DNA from: Lentinula raphanica
Lineage: Eukaryota > Basidiomycota > Agaricomycetes > Agaricales > Omphalotaceae
Length of the DNA stretch: 64,000 bases
Direction of reading: 5' to 3'
Assembly: GCA_027919835.1 (NCBI GenBank)
Contig: JANVFP010000001.1
Location: 2,046,001 to 2,110,000 of the forward strand
Shown: positions 45,393 through 58,660 of the stretch, piece after piece
Position numbering within the stretch: the first letter of the stretch is position 1
Layout: every line of letters begins with the position of its first letter
The notes under the pieces: model-generated
Seen by the model: the letters and a program-made list of their open reading frames with translations, nothing else
Database searches by the model: none
What the model was told of the DNA's origin: nothing
Made by a program: the position numbers and the translations under genes

Positions 45393-46416
45393 AAATGGAT
45401 ATAGAATCGTGAACTAGAATATGTACATCATTCTTAAGTTTGGTGGCATGAATTGAGATGTCGAGCACTGTCGAGCACAGTCCTTGAGCTGACTGCTAAG
45501 CGTGAGAAACTCATCACTGGTGGACTTCTTCCTCTACCACTTCAGCCAGATGCAAATCATTGTTCAAATTATGGCCATGGAACTCAGCCATCTTGTATGA
45601 TATCGGAGAGCTCTCTAGCTACATTGAGTTCTGCTACATAGCCTGAACTGATTCTCGTCTATAGATCTGCCACAGCCTCCCGCGACATGATGTTTTTTTG
45701 CATTCACGATTGCAAGACTTAAAGGAAAAGATTGAACAATCTTTTAGATGAATCGCCTGCTGCGCATTAAGGAACTGGCGAGACTGTGGTGCCGTTTGAG
45801 GGCGGAGCTAGGCAAAGGAAGCAATAACCAAGGACGATGATTGTTCGTGTTACTGTCACAGTAAACGAGAAAACCCAAGGACAGCCAAGGACATGTTTTA
45901 TTATCTCACCCTTTAGGCTGCTTATGCTTTTTACGCACTCTTCTGTCAGTGTCTGATTACATCGCACGCCTTCCACTTACGTGCCAGTCATGGCAGCGTT
46001 CTATGAGCTCCCAACACCGTGACTGGCACCTCCACTGCTCTTCCATGCACCTCCTAAACTTCAAGGACTTCAAGACATATGTACCCAAACGTATCCAGCT
46101 TATCTATGCTTCTTGCATCAATCCAAAAAAGATCCTCGCCGAATCAGATTGTTTCTTCTTGCATCAGTTCGGTACACAATCTGGGAAAGGAAGAAATCCC
46201 TTACCAGTAAGCAAATCGGTACTTGTAACTCTTATCGCGGTTGTGTATCATGTGCGTCTCCGTCATCTAGGCACCCTCTGGTGCTATTCTCGCTTTGATT
46301 TCCACTCCCATAGACTTCCATTTGTGTCCTGACTTTGGGGAAGCATTATATAACTCGGCACATGCTTCTAGATTACTCGAGGATTCTCTTCCCTCTTCTT
46401 CGTCTATCTCGTCAGA
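45393..46416. other. Intergenic, promoter of the transporter gene
   Basis: About 1 kb with no recognisable gene. The last 60 bp before 46417 are CT-rich, typical of fungal transcription start regions. Confidence 0.5.
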
Positions 46417-49400
46417 ATGGCTGCGACGGGAGCGATACCGACGCTCAAATTCGGTGATTCAACCTCTATCGACGAGAAAGATTTGAGTCGTCCAAACTCC
46501 TTCGACGAGAAGCCTGACAAACATGAAAAGATTGAGGCAGCAGGTGGTGTTCTCATAGACACAGATGATATTGGGAACGTCTTTGACAGTCCTCGTCTCA
46601 TTGATCTGGGTGAGGATGGTAAGGAAAGGCCAATTCGTGAGTACTTTTAGAGTCACAATTCATTGCGTTCATTACGAGCCGTTCGTCAGAGACCAGCACC
46701 GACTATGCGGTCCGTCTTGTATCCCTCGAGGACGACCCCACTCTACGTATCTTTACCTTCAGGTTATGGTTCCTCGGTCTAGGGCTGTCTTGCTTTGGCG
46801 CAGTTCTCGGACAGATTTTCGTAAGCACACTATTCCGACCAAGCTGGCATGTGGAGCTGACAATCAGAATTCGACAGTACTTTCGCCCCCAGACGGTTTG
46901 ATTCGTTCCCTGCTGCAATTCCACCTAGTCCTGATGTATTTTTAGATCACCGTCAGCTCATTGTTTCTCCAGGTAAGGGGCGGTCAAGTACGGGAACGAT
47001 CACGGCGTACTGACAAAGTCATAGATTATTTCATTCATCATGGGAAAGGTATTTGTGCAAATTCCGACCCGAAAGTAAACTCAAACTTACTGCGGGATAG
47101 GCAATGGAGGTCATCATACCTGGTCCCAGCCCAATTGCCCGATTCCGAACTGCAGACAATAGATTTTGGAGGTTAGTAGATTTGCCTTGCTACTACCTTC
47201 TAATCCTGTCCTCTTACCGTCGTCCAGATTCTTCAACCATGGTCCATTCAGTGAGCAAATACTGATACTTCAAAGAACGTAAGAAAGCTAACCATCTACG
47301 TTTAGATCTTAAGGAGCACGTTGCAATTACCATAATGTCATCTACAGCGTCAGCTTCTGCTTTGGCCATCAGTATACTGGCTGCTCAAGACCTGTATTAC
47401 AATGTGGAGGTGAATGCCGGCGTTGGTATCTTCACGTTAGTATACAATCCTTCGTTCTCCATTGACATCATTCATAAACCTTTCTAGTTTGATCTCTTCC
47501 CAGTTAGTTGGTTATGGTCTTGCGGGAGTCATGCGTGACTTCTTGGTATATCCGACATTCGCCATTTATCCTCAAATCATGCCTCAAGTACAATTGTCAG
47601 TCAGAATTTCTGTATTCTCGGTGTCGAAACTTCGGAGATTTCATGTGCTCAACTACCATTTCTTTTGCATCAGGTATGACACTCTGCATCGCGGACAGGA
47701 GGCTATTATGCAAAAGAAACGTATGAGATTCTTTTGGTTCATCTTCATTGGCATCTTCATATGGGAATGGTTTCCGGTACGTTGGTTGATTGGGTGATGT
47801 TACACCATTATTGAACTGACATTGCGTGCGTAGGAGTACATCGCACCGTATGTCCGCCTTTTTCCAAAGTATCCCCTTCTAATTGGACGCCATTGCAGGA
47901 CGCTCACGGGAATCAGCATCTTTTGTCTTGCCGACAGAAAGAGCGCATGGGTTACTCGGGTATTCGGTCAGTTCGAGTTAGGATTCCGGACTCGGAAGCA
48001 ATCAGAATATTGATGAATTTTGACCTAGGTGGTGCTAACAATAATGAAGGTCTAGGTGCTTTGGCGTTGTGCTTTGATTGGGTTTATGTTGGATCTGGAG
48101 GTGGAACTATCGGTGCCATGTTCACACCGTTGTCAACGATGCTATCGCTTTACGCTGGATGTGCCGTTTGCATGTACGTCCATGACCGCATATGGAGCTC
48201 TGATGCACTCATGCAAAAACTCAAATTAGGATTGCGTTTTGTGCTTGCTATGCAGTACGCCGTATTGTTGTCTCTCCTTCGGCCCCGTTCTAACGCGATC
48301 GACGGTCCTAGATGAACACCTGGGACACACAGAACTTCCCCTTCTTGTCGCAGCTACTCTATTATCAGAATGGTTAGTGCAGTCATTCGATTCAAGGATC
48401 TATCTTCAATTGAACATTCATCTGAATAGGGACTGAATACGATCAGCTTTCCATTCTGAACCCTGATCTCACCTTGAACAACACACTGCTAGAGGAACAG
48501 GTATAACATACGCTTCAGTTTTTTTCCCCGAAATGTAGTACTAAATGCCCTTTGAATTAGGGGCTCCCTTTCTATGCTGCCTCGCAGTTATTGTTCCAAG
48601 TCAGCCGGACTATTTACATTGGAGGTAAGTTGTTGTTTTCCTCACATCGACACTATTGACTCATTCGATATCCAGCATCCGTCACTCACTTCTTGGTGTG
48701 GTATTGGCCTACGTTTTCAGAAATCATCAAGAACTATCGGGTAAGACTTAATTTCGATCAGACTCTGTGGCATTCACATTCAGCCTCATATAATCTACTT
48801 ACATAGAACAGAGAATGTGACGATCCTCATTACCAGAAGATGAAGGCGCGTTACAACTGTCCTGCGACTTGCATAACCAATGACTTTTTAGCAGATCTAC
48901 AAAGAAGTCAGCAACTGGTACTACACAGGAATCTTTTTGGTTTGTTCGGCCTTGGCCATTGGTCTGGCCTACGCCGCCAAATCCGGGTTGCCAGCTTGGG
49001 CTCTCATCATCGCACTTATCTTTGCCGCATTTTTCGTTCCCATCATCGGCACGGTATGCTTCATCATTGGGCTTGAGCGCTTAAAAACTCGCTCAATCTG
49101 TTCTACAGCTCAATGCCACCGTTGGATATGCCCCTTTGGTTCAAAATCTCATGCAGGTGCGTATTTCAGCAAATTACATGTACGCCGACATTCAATCTTA
49201 TGGCACCCAAGATGCTCTGTGGAGCCCTTGTTCCAGGAAAGCCCGTTGCAAACATGTACTTCACGTTGTACGGTGAAAACCCTGTCACACAAGCACTTCT
49301 TCTGCTCCAGGACTTGAAAACTGTATGTCGTATACATTCACCTATTGATTGTCAACTCAGCGGGTCAATAGGGTCAATACACCAAGATACCTCCGCGAGT

Positions 49401-50462
49401 AACTTTTACCATTCAAGTGTGCGGAACTGTTGTGGTACGGTGTTGGCTCGAACTTCTCTGCCAAATGCTCAGCATTGACTATCACTCGTAGGGCGGTATC
49501 TTGAACTATGTCATCATGAAGGTCAGCAATTGGAGACTACCATCTTCGCTATGATATACATAGTACTCATCCGATCAAACAGGTCGTCCTTAGTGCACAA
49601 CGAACCATCCTGCTCGATGTCCAAGGCTCCAATATCTGGTCAGGCCAGCAGGTTCGACAGGCTATGCATCTTGAGATAGAGTGACATTCAAAGTAGAGTT
49701 CTAGGTTCAATCTTATAACAGTGCAGCTATCGCGTGGGGCGCTCTTGGGAAGCCTTTGTACGCCCCTGGAACCAAATATGCGGTGAGTGATTCCAAGTGA
49801 AGCATAGAATTTCGACACTCACCTTTTCGTCTTAGTTCGTCCCATACATGTTGCTCGTTGGCCTCCTATGCCCCATCCCGTTCTGGCTCCTACACAGGAA
49901 ATGGCCCAAATTCGGATTCAATCATGTTTTCACCCCCATTTTGGTTGGTAAGTGAATTCACAGCACTATCCTTTAGCGAGGTCCTAAGCAGGCAATAGCG
50001 GAACTTGGTTTCCTCAGTGTCGGTATCAACTCTAGCGTCTTCACAACGTTCCTAGTTGCACTATTTTCTCAATTCTACCTTCGGAAGTAAGTGTTTCATC
50101 GTAGTCTGATACCCGCCTTGACGTTGGTCAATGCTGGATTGTAGGTACCATGCGACCTGGTTCCGCAAATACAACTTTTTACTTTCAGCCGCATTAGATG
50201 GAGGCACTGAGGTATCGCTTTCCCCAATGCTATCGTCTCTTGTATCGCTCACGGCATGTCTTGCAGATCATGATATTCGTCAGTACTTTCGCAGTGAATG
50301 GCGGTAGCGGAAAAGCACATCCGTTCCCGAACTGGGGTCTGGTGAATGTCCTTCCTCGAAGGATGTACTGCTGTATCACTAAACATGATGTTTTCTATTT
50401 TCTCCCAGAATCCTGCACCAGGCGAGGTCAACATTGATTATTGTAAGGCGTTAAATGATTAG
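46417..50462 (+). CDS. OPT-family oligopeptide transporter
   Basis: A gene of more than 20 short exons separated by introns of about 50-60 nt. Exon 1 (46417-46636) encodes a hydrophilic acidic N-terminus. Then follow family landmarks: DYAVRLVSLEDDPTL, FLGLGLSCFGAVLGQIF, YFRPQT, VIIPGPSP, a long run of membrane segments, DPHYQKM, NWYYTGIFLVCSALAIGLA, CGALVPGKPVANMYFTLYG and NSAAIAWGALGKPLYAPG. The stop is TAG at 50460, after VNIDYCKALND. OPT proteins import small peptides or related compounds through the plasma membrane with protons. All exon joins I checked keep frame, so the gene appears intact, but not every intron was proven. Confidence 0.9.
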
Positions 50463-50728
50463 GGTTACATGTTCTGTATCATTTTCTACTTGGGTACATG
50501 TTACAAGATGCTACATGAAGGAAGATGATATAAGTATGCAAGTTGAGATTGAATCACAGCTTAGTACAACGTCCTAGGATTTCGGTGACAGCATACATTT
50601 TTCCTTGTCCCAAATCAAAACATTCTCATTGTTGGAAGATTCCGCGCTCAGAGTCTTGAAAATCAACACTGTTCAAACATATGTACTTCAGTCATACGTC
50701 CTGGAACATGAAGAGACAGCAGCGCCTT

Positions 50729-51899
50729 TCACGTACCTATTTCTTCAGTAATAGTCACTTCTCTGCAGAATTGAACCAGGGCTCTCTTGATTTTTGGCAG
50801 AAACTCCAGCCTAGATCCATATGATTCCAGAGTGAACTTGACTTTCTTCAGTGATTTTAACGCAGACAGCTGCTGCAAGGCCAATTCCACTGAGGTTCCA
50901 AGACAAACCCAATCGTACACATTGATGATCACGTCTTTTACGTTGATGAATTTCGTGACCAAGACAGATTCCGAACGAGTAACATCTGGGATATGTGGAT
51001 GAGCATTGTATGATCAAAGGACAGATGAGAGTATACACACCCTGCCAATTATGAATAATCAGAGATGTGACGGAGAGGCAACATAATTCAATAACTTCCT
51101 CATAAAACTGAAGGGGAACAGGAGGATAGCTCGAGATTGTGATCGTGAGCCGTTGAAGGGACGAGAGGTCGAAAAGAGAATGGGTGTCCCGGAAGAGAGC
51201 ATTGCAAAAGGCTGGATTAGGTAGATTCGTGATGCGTGTTAACGAAAGGGATTTCAATGAGGGACGAGCAACGTTTGAGGTCTCGGATGTTCGGCGTTTG
51301 TTTAAAAAGCCTTCGACAACGTCAGGCGAGGGATGCGTGAGATAGTCGTCCCAGCCATCGTCGATAGTAGTATTGATGATATCAAGGGTACAATGTCGAA
51401 GGTTGTGTAATCCAGCTTGGGAGAGTAGGTCGAAGAAGGCGATGGGATTCATTCGAAAGTTCCTGAGTTTCAGAGTATGGATATTGCGGTTCGTGTTCAT
51501 CAACTCGACGAGTGATGTCGAAGAAGGTGCATAATGAGCACGAGGATTGTAACCAGTGATAGAAAGTCCTCTCAATGCACGGAATTCGAGGTTATCGAGG
51601 AACGGAATGAGGACCTCAGGAGGATATGAAGCAATATGCAGAGATTTGGTGTATGATGTGATATCCGGAAGCGTCGATAACGCGTCCACGAGATACAAAA
51701 AGTCTTTCCCCTCTTTGTCGAGTCCAACTGCTTTCTCCATCGGGAGTTTGACGAAAGCCCAGATGTGTTTTCGCGCCTGACGGTTCAACGCGCGCGAAAC
51801 GAGGCTGAGTGCCTTGAGATCGTTAAAAGAGCCACTCTGAGCACAGATGTCGACTACATTATAGAGAAGTTCTAAGGGAAGTTCGCGCTTGAGGCCCAT
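50729..51899 (-). CDS. F-box-like / leucine-rich protein
   Basis: Two exons: 51041-51899 and 50729-50985, total 1116 nt (371 residues). N-terminus MGLKRELPLELLYNVVDIC...LKALSLVSRALNRQARKHIW fits an F-box-like motif (about 6-50). The remainder has LRR-like stretches (LRGLSITGY, IHTLKLRNFRM, LKSLSLTRITNLP). It is not closely related to the four tandem F-box genes. Likely a substrate adaptor of an SCF ligase; target unknown. Divergent from the zinc-finger gene starting at 52317. Confidence 0.78.
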
Positions 51900-52316
51900 G
51901 TTGCGCTGAAAAAGAGAGTCAGAAGCGTTGAAGCCACATGGAAAGGTGCTTGCTCACTATACTGATTAACGACATTTTTGAGAATAGTCTGCGTGCGGGT
52001 ACCTGAAGGAACGATATTCAGAGTAAGTGGCGTGGGGCGTGCAGTGAGAGGAAGACTAGGATGATGATTGTTTCGAAGGAGTAGAGTTCAGGTAGAGTAT
52101 AAGTAGAGAACAAAGGATGTCCATTGTCCAAGGGCGCTCGAATTGGCGAAAAGGCCAGGGTTGTCCGTCATCACAGCAATTCGCTCAGTCAGGGGATGCT
52201 GGAACGTGTAGAGCACTCGAAAACATCGGGGTTTTTGTGGCAAGCAGCTGTATATGATTGTAGAGCAGAATGAAGAAGTACTTGAATTGAACAAACAGTG
52301 GACAAACAAAGCCGCT
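51900..52316. promoter_or_regulatory. Divergent promoter region
   Basis: About 420 bp between the F-box-like gene and the C2HC5 zinc-finger gene, read in opposite directions. No specific element recognised. Confidence 0.4.
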
Positions 52317-53222
52317 ATGCATCGTACTACTGCTTGGTCCCATTCTTCTTCTCTTACCTCGGACAGACTTACCCCGTCATCTAGACCAGCCTCTTCTCAA
52401 TCCAATTCCAAAGGCAAAGGCAAAGGGAAGAACTCGGAACCGGTGATTCCGAAAAGCGTACAAGTTCGAAAGCTCGAGTCGTTGCTGGCGGCGCTTAGAG
52501 ACTCACCCAAGAAGGATCCGGAGGGAGGATGTTTCTGTCAAGGTGCGTAGTTGTAAGAATCTATCGCTGTAGTCTGACACAAGTGATGTTCAGCTCGAGA
52601 ACACTCTTTATCATCATACACGCCAATCTGTCGAACCTGTGGTTTGATCCTCTGCGACGTTAACCAGCCACAATTCGCATGTCCGCATTGCCTGACCTCG
52701 CTCGTAGCTGGAAACATTCGTGACTCCCTCATTACTCGTATCCAGGCGCAGTTAGACGAGACTGTAGCGAGAGAGATGGCCGCGCGGGAACGGGCTATCG
52801 AAGCAGCTAAACAAGAGGCGGGAGCGTTCCCGACGCTCTCTGGCGCTATCCCTCCTTCCCAAAAACCGGTTGCTCCCCAACCTCGGACTCATAAAGTCCT
52901 ATCAGTCAATTCGAAGTCGAAGAAGGTTTCGCTGTCGTCTTATACGACTACCCCAGCATCATCGAGGCCTTCCTCTCGTTCAGAGGTCAAGGACGAAGAG
53001 GCAGCTATTTTACGGATTTCCCCTCCCCCTTCAGAGGTTGTGTTTGCTCAGAAAGATATCGATCAATCCCGACCGTGGTCTAATCTCCTCGGCGGCAACC
53101 CTGTCTATATCGCTCTACCTACTTCGGCGAATGCATCGACGAATAGGAGTCGAAGGAGGAAGGGTAAAGACAATGCTGCTATGGGTCAGAGAAAGGAAGC
53201 TACTGCATCAGCTGCGTCATGA
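52317..53222 (+). CDS. C2HC5 zinc-finger protein, ASC-1 (TRIP4) / Rqt4 type
   Basis: Exons 52317-52542 and 52594-53222, total 855 nt (284 residues). An upstream in-frame ATG at 52254 would add 21 residues. A basic, Ser-rich N-terminus is followed by the zinc finger spanning the intron: CFCQGAREHSLSSYTPICR, TCGLILC, FACPHC. This cysteine/histidine order is the zf-C2HC5 signature of activating signal cointegrator 1 and yeast Rqt4, part of the complex that splits collided ribosomes. A coiled, Ala/Arg/Glu-rich helix (about 125-155) and a disordered tail follow. Function assigned by the finger alone. Confidence 0.82.
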
Positions 53223-54212
53223 CATGTATCGACACTAAACTCTCGAGACGTTGATACGTACTTGCTGTTGGGTATTTGAGGCTTCTGCAGAGGACATGTC
53301 TCCCAACTCGAAGAATTCAGCGTCACATATCAATATGCTCCGGATACTGTGTTGAACAGGTGCACGAGTGAGCTCAGGGCGAGGGCTAGTAGTCGTAGGT
53401 GACGTTAATCAAAGCCTTTCGCCGAGAGCTCATGCAGAAAGTACAACCAAACACGTTGATACACATGATCGATAAATAACGAACGCGAGCGTACTTGATG
53501 TATATGAGTTATAGCAGATCCATGGAGAACCATCCTCGATTAGACATCAGTCTTCAACTTCACTTTTACATTTTTTGGGGTCAAATTGTAGTTGTGATCA
53601 GTCCTGGATCAGTCTCTACTCTCGTTTCGACGACCTGAGATATATTGACGGTCCTCTATTGAAACCATGATCAGGACCGTTCGACGAAAACAATGACGGT
53701 CGGCTGGATCTTCGACACACCCTACAGAACGAGGTGGTTGGAGAGTCTTCAGTCTATCAGTCTTGATCTGATCACTCAAAGAATTTCCACTGATGACAGT
53801 CGAAAGTGTTATAACATTCGACTCAGCTGTCGCCTTCAGAGCTGAGCGAGAATTGAGCCTGGATAGTCGGCTTAGTGCATGATCAGAAACGTAAGAGAAT
53901 GTTCATAAGAAACCATGATGGAGACGGAGTACACTGTAGATGAGATGATGCTGAGGAGTTCAAGTCGTTCCTCATTCTTGAAAGGCTTTGTTGGTGTCAA
54001 GAGATTGAACAACAATTGAACAACACGAGTTTCCGAGATATCCTCATGAAAGGACGCGCTTTCTTTGCAAGAACTTAGAAGTTCGAGTTGAAGAACGGAA
54101 ATTCAAGTTGTGGGTCACACGTCCTGACCTGCCCTAAAGTGAAGACTTAGGCGCTCTGAGTCTCTTGTTCCCCAGCCCTTCTTCATTATCCACCACGACC
54201 TTGACTCCCGCA
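53223..54212. other. Intergenic, promoter of the SNF2 gene
   Basis: About 1 kb without a recognisable gene on either strand. Confidence 0.5.
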
Positions 54213-57200
54213 ATGGCTGAAAATACAGTCATCGACATTGAGGACGACGAGCTCGATATTATAAGCTCTCCTGACCTGCATACTTCAACTATGCCGCAAT
54301 ATCCTCACTCCGTCAGCGCGCCCGTCATACACCTCAACCACAACCAGTCTTCACCACCCCCTGCTAGTACTCTGAGGCGTTCTTCGCGGTTGACAAAATC
54401 TACATCGAATATTCTTCAAAATACTCAACAAAAGACACGGAAGAGAACTATCTCTGCGGTGGATTCGAGCACTGCAACCCGTAAAAAAGCAAAATTGGAG
54501 GACAAGAAGGCTGTAGGTCCCTTGTCTTGCACGTCTTCCGTGTCTGACTGTTCGCTATGTGCTCTATTCCTATAGAACACCACTCTCAACAATGCAAAGA
54601 AAGTGGAACGAGATTTAAAACGGAACCAGTGGTTCTTAAGGCATCGTGATTTATTCGAGCCTCTGTTACCGCCTTCGAATAGCTTCTTTTCAAACTTGCA
54701 AACCGGTACTCCGGCGAAACATGCCTATGTTCCCTTGCATGAAGTCGAACAACCAAAACTCATCAACAGCTCTGTGGGCTCTATGAAGGATTACCAAGTT
54801 TGTGGCTTCCCTCTGCATCTTGGAATCCGTTTTCTGACGTTCAAGTTGCGCAGATCATGGGCTTGTCGTTTCTTGCGTATATGTATGAAAATGGTAAGAG
54901 CCCTCATTATTTCTGACACGCTTCCTTGACTGACTCATTTATCTAGGAATGAATTGCATTCTGGGTGATGAGTAAGTCGTCTATATGTTGTCCTCGTCCA
55001 GTTGCTGAGGATCCACTAACATCATGTTAGAATGGGTCTCGGAAAGACTTTGCAGGTACGAACTTGATCTTATCATAGGCGGTCCTGTTCTCAAGTTTTC
55101 GTAGACGCTATCTCTTTTGCTTACATCTCAGAACACAACTCTGGTGCGCGGATTCGTACTTCAATCAACGCTGGTCTAACAATGCTAATCGGTCTGCAGG
55201 TCACACCGATCCTCATCTCATCGTGTGTCCGTTATCTGTGCTGTCGTCTTGGGAAGCGGTAATTACCCTGTCTTTTCTGTTCACGCACATCACTAACTTC
55301 AATGTCAGGAAGCTGCACGTTGGGTCCCATCCATGACCGTTGTTCGTTTTCACGGATCTTCTAACGAACGTCTGAGATTGCGGCGAACTCTTAAGGAAGA
55401 TAACTATGACATTTTGGTCACTACGTATGAGGCATATGTTCTCGAAGATAGTTGGTTCAAGTCTCGTCGCTGGACGTATTGTGTCCTAGACGAGGGCCAC
55501 AAAATAAAAAATGTCGAAACCAATGTTGCGCAGAAATTGCAAGGACTCAATGCCATGTATCGACTTAGTCAGTATCGTTATGATTCATACTTATCTCGTG
55601 TTCTTCGATGCTCATACACAGTTTCAGTCTTGACCGGCACTCCGATTCAAAATAACATGGTGGAGTTATGGAGTCTCCTTCACTATCTTTACCCAATGGT
55701 CTTTACACCGACTACCAATGAACTCTTCAAAGCATCGTTCGACCTCAGCAAAGGCTCATACTCTATCCCGTTTGTCAACGCCGCTCAAAAATTGCTCTCC
55801 AAGATCATGATCCGTCGTACGAAAGCGAATGTCGATATCGACGTTCCACCCCGAGAAGAGCAAACCATCTTCATCCCTCTCACTGAAATACAACGGTTCT
55901 GGATGTATCGAATGATCACCAGGCTGGATAATGTTGATTTTCGAGAAATCTTCGATTCGTCTATGGAGTTACAAGACAGTAGCGCGCAGAGTGGCCGGAA
56001 TGAAGTGCTTTCCCTCTTGGAAGATAGTTCAAAGCAGACTGGAAAAGAGCTGAAACGTAAACACTTTGACACCCTCATGGAGTTTAGATGCTGACTTGTT
56101 CCACAGAATGGACTAAGCTGATGAATCTGCTCATACAACTGCGAAGAATCTGCGATCAGTAAGTCCTTCAATGTACAGTCATCCCTTGAAGCTTTCTCAT
56201 GCTGTCGTAGTCCTTATCTCTTGCCAAGAGTCGGTCCCGAACCGTACTATATAGGCGAACACATCGTTGCCTCGTCCTCAAAACTCATAGTTATCGACAA
56301 ACTTCTTGCGGATATTCTTCCGAAAGGAGAGAAAGTCATTATCTTTTCCGTACGTCGTAACATGAACTCTTCTTGACACTAATTTGACTCGAAAATTTTC
56401 CAGCAATGGACAGGGTAATAAGCATCTTGTTGATTAATTTTTCGAAGTAATGACCTCGTTCTCCTTTCGCTAGAATGTTGGATGTGTTAGAAGACATGAT
56501 GCATTTGAGGGGTTTCAAGTACGCTCGCCTTGATGGAAGTACACCTCGTCCACGACGAGCACTGGATATCAAACTCGTACGTCACCGATTTGATCAATAT
56601 TGCCAACCAGACTGACCTGTACTCATCGTTTCAGTTCCAGCATGAGAACTCCCGTAAGCCCCATGTGAGACGTATTAGATCAAAATTTGACCTGACACTC
56701 CTCAGAATTCCAGGTCTATTTGATCTCCACCAGAGCTGGTGGTCTAGGTATGCCGTTCAGAGTTGAAGTTCTCTCGATCTCTTATCACCTTCATTCTAGG
56801 AATCAATCTAACCAGAGCATCCACAGTCATTATGACCGATTCCGATTGGAATCCTCAGAACGATCTTCAAGCCATAGCCCGTGCTCATCGTATTGGTCAG
56901 AGGAAAACAGTGAAGGTGTGTTGGGCGCCCAAAGTACAGTATCGGTCAAAGTCTCATAAATTGGTCTCCCGAAGGTCTACAGACTCATTTGCGGTGGAAG
57001 TGTTGAAGATCAAATGCTGGTCAGTCATCTCCTAAGATCGGACCTGTCCGACCTCATCAACATACGTGATTACTATAGGACCGTATCCGACGCAAACTTT
57101 TCCTCTCTGTTAAAATAATGGGCTCCGACAACGTTGGTTCCAGCGCCTCAGTTTCAGAAACACCGACTATGACTTCTGATGCTCTGATGGACATCCTACG

Positions 57201-58336
57201 GAAAGGGAGCAGCGCGTTGTTACCTGGTTCTGAAATGGAGCTGGGGAAGTTCATTGAAGCGCCGATTGCGGAAATCCTAGCTCTGTCTAAAGCCCGCGAA
57301 GAGGCGAGGGACACCAAGATGGAACAAACTCTTCAGACGGAGGATGAATCGCATCCTGCCCAAGGCAGTCCTGATGCTCATACTCAGCAACTCCTGAGAG
57401 ATGCAGAGGAGGAAGAGCGACGGTTGTTGAGTGGCGCGGCACAGGTTCGATGTCGCTTGTTCGATGGCCGAATGCTGGAACGAGCAGGGTCTTCAAGGAG
57501 CAACAGGCAAATCGCTGAGGAATGGACTACCTTGCAGAAGAGGGCTTCCAACAGTCGAGAGACCGTTGTCATAAACGGAATGACATTCGTTGTTGATCCA
57601 CCGCCTCAGGCTGCCATTCAGGGGCCGCAAGAGGTATTTTAGTTGGGCCCTTCAGTCAGCGTTTCCTGATTTCATCCTCAGATCACCTTGGACGACCAGA
57701 ATGTGTTAAGCACACTTAAGTCTACGAAGGTTGAAAAGAAATCTGAAGATTTTTGTAATGTATGTGAGGATGGCGGACGACTCTTCTTATGCGATTTTTG
57801 CCCTCGAGGTAATGACTCAATTCTCTATCAATCTATGAAACTAAACGCATCTTTATGAAAGTATTCCATGCCGAATGTCGAGGTCTCAGTCCTGCGCAGC
57901 TGCAGACAGGTTGGAATACTTGTCATCAGCATGCATGCTGGGAGTGCGCCAGAGGAACGTCGGACGCGGGTGGGATGTTATTTCGGTACATTATCTGCTT
58001 TCCTTATGTCTGGAAAATTCCATGACTGTTCTTCATAGCTGCAGGACGTGTCCCAGAGCATTTTGCGGCGATTGTCTTCCTGAACCATTTGATCCTATCG
58101 GAGAAACGCTCCCAGAATTGTGAGCTCATTGCCTGAAAATTCATTTGCGAAATTGTCTAATGTTTTGACAGACTTTTATTGGACTATCAAGATACCCCAT
58201 CAGCATACTATATCCAGTGCGCCCACTGCAAAAAATTGATGGAGGAAGATTCTCAATGGAAGATGGGCTGGGACCAGACTATCCGAGCTGCGGAATATGC
58301 ATTGGAAAAGGCGAGACAACCTGACCAACTTCTATG
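54213..58336 (+). CDS. ISWI-like SNF2 ATPase with C-terminal PHD-type fingers
   Basis: A gene with more than a dozen short introns. The start was taken at [12 protein letters not shown] (54213); an in-frame ATG lies at 54165. The acidic [11 protein letters not shown] looks like a SUMO-interacting motif. ATPase motifs in order: MGLGKTLQ (near 55032), [21 protein letters not shown] (near 55488), [71 protein letters not shown]. Then VYRLICGG...[17 protein letters not shown], which is close to ISWI. Instead of HAND-SANT-SLIDE, the C-terminus has an Arg/Glu-rich linker and a PHD finger ([19 protein letters not shown]...FHAEC), then a second cysteine cluster ([12 protein letters not shown]...CAHCKK). 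Probably a nuclear chromatin remodeller. TGA at 58334. Confidence 0.85.
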
Positions 58337-58660
58337 ATTTACATAGAGCGACTGGCCCCTTCTATGATCATGTAGCATAGTACGTATCTGTATCTGTATA
58401 TACATTCTTGAACGGTAATTTCTCGCTGCGCAGGAAAGATATCTATCCGATAGGGTTTGGCACATCAACATGATGCATCATGAACCACCCACAAGTGAAA
58501 GTTCTCTAATTGTGAGTGTACAAAGATGAGGCACTATCCACTATTGTCATTCCGCAGTAAGAAGCCGCATGTCGCAAATCGTGGCAGCAAAGTTTGTACC
58601 ATGCTAAGAACTGGATTCCGATCGATTCGAAACTCGAAGAGTATAAAACCACTATAAACC
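58337..58660. other. 3' flank of the SNF2 gene
   Basis: About 320 bp to the MITE, no gene seen; probably 3' UTR and spacer. Confidence 0.45.
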
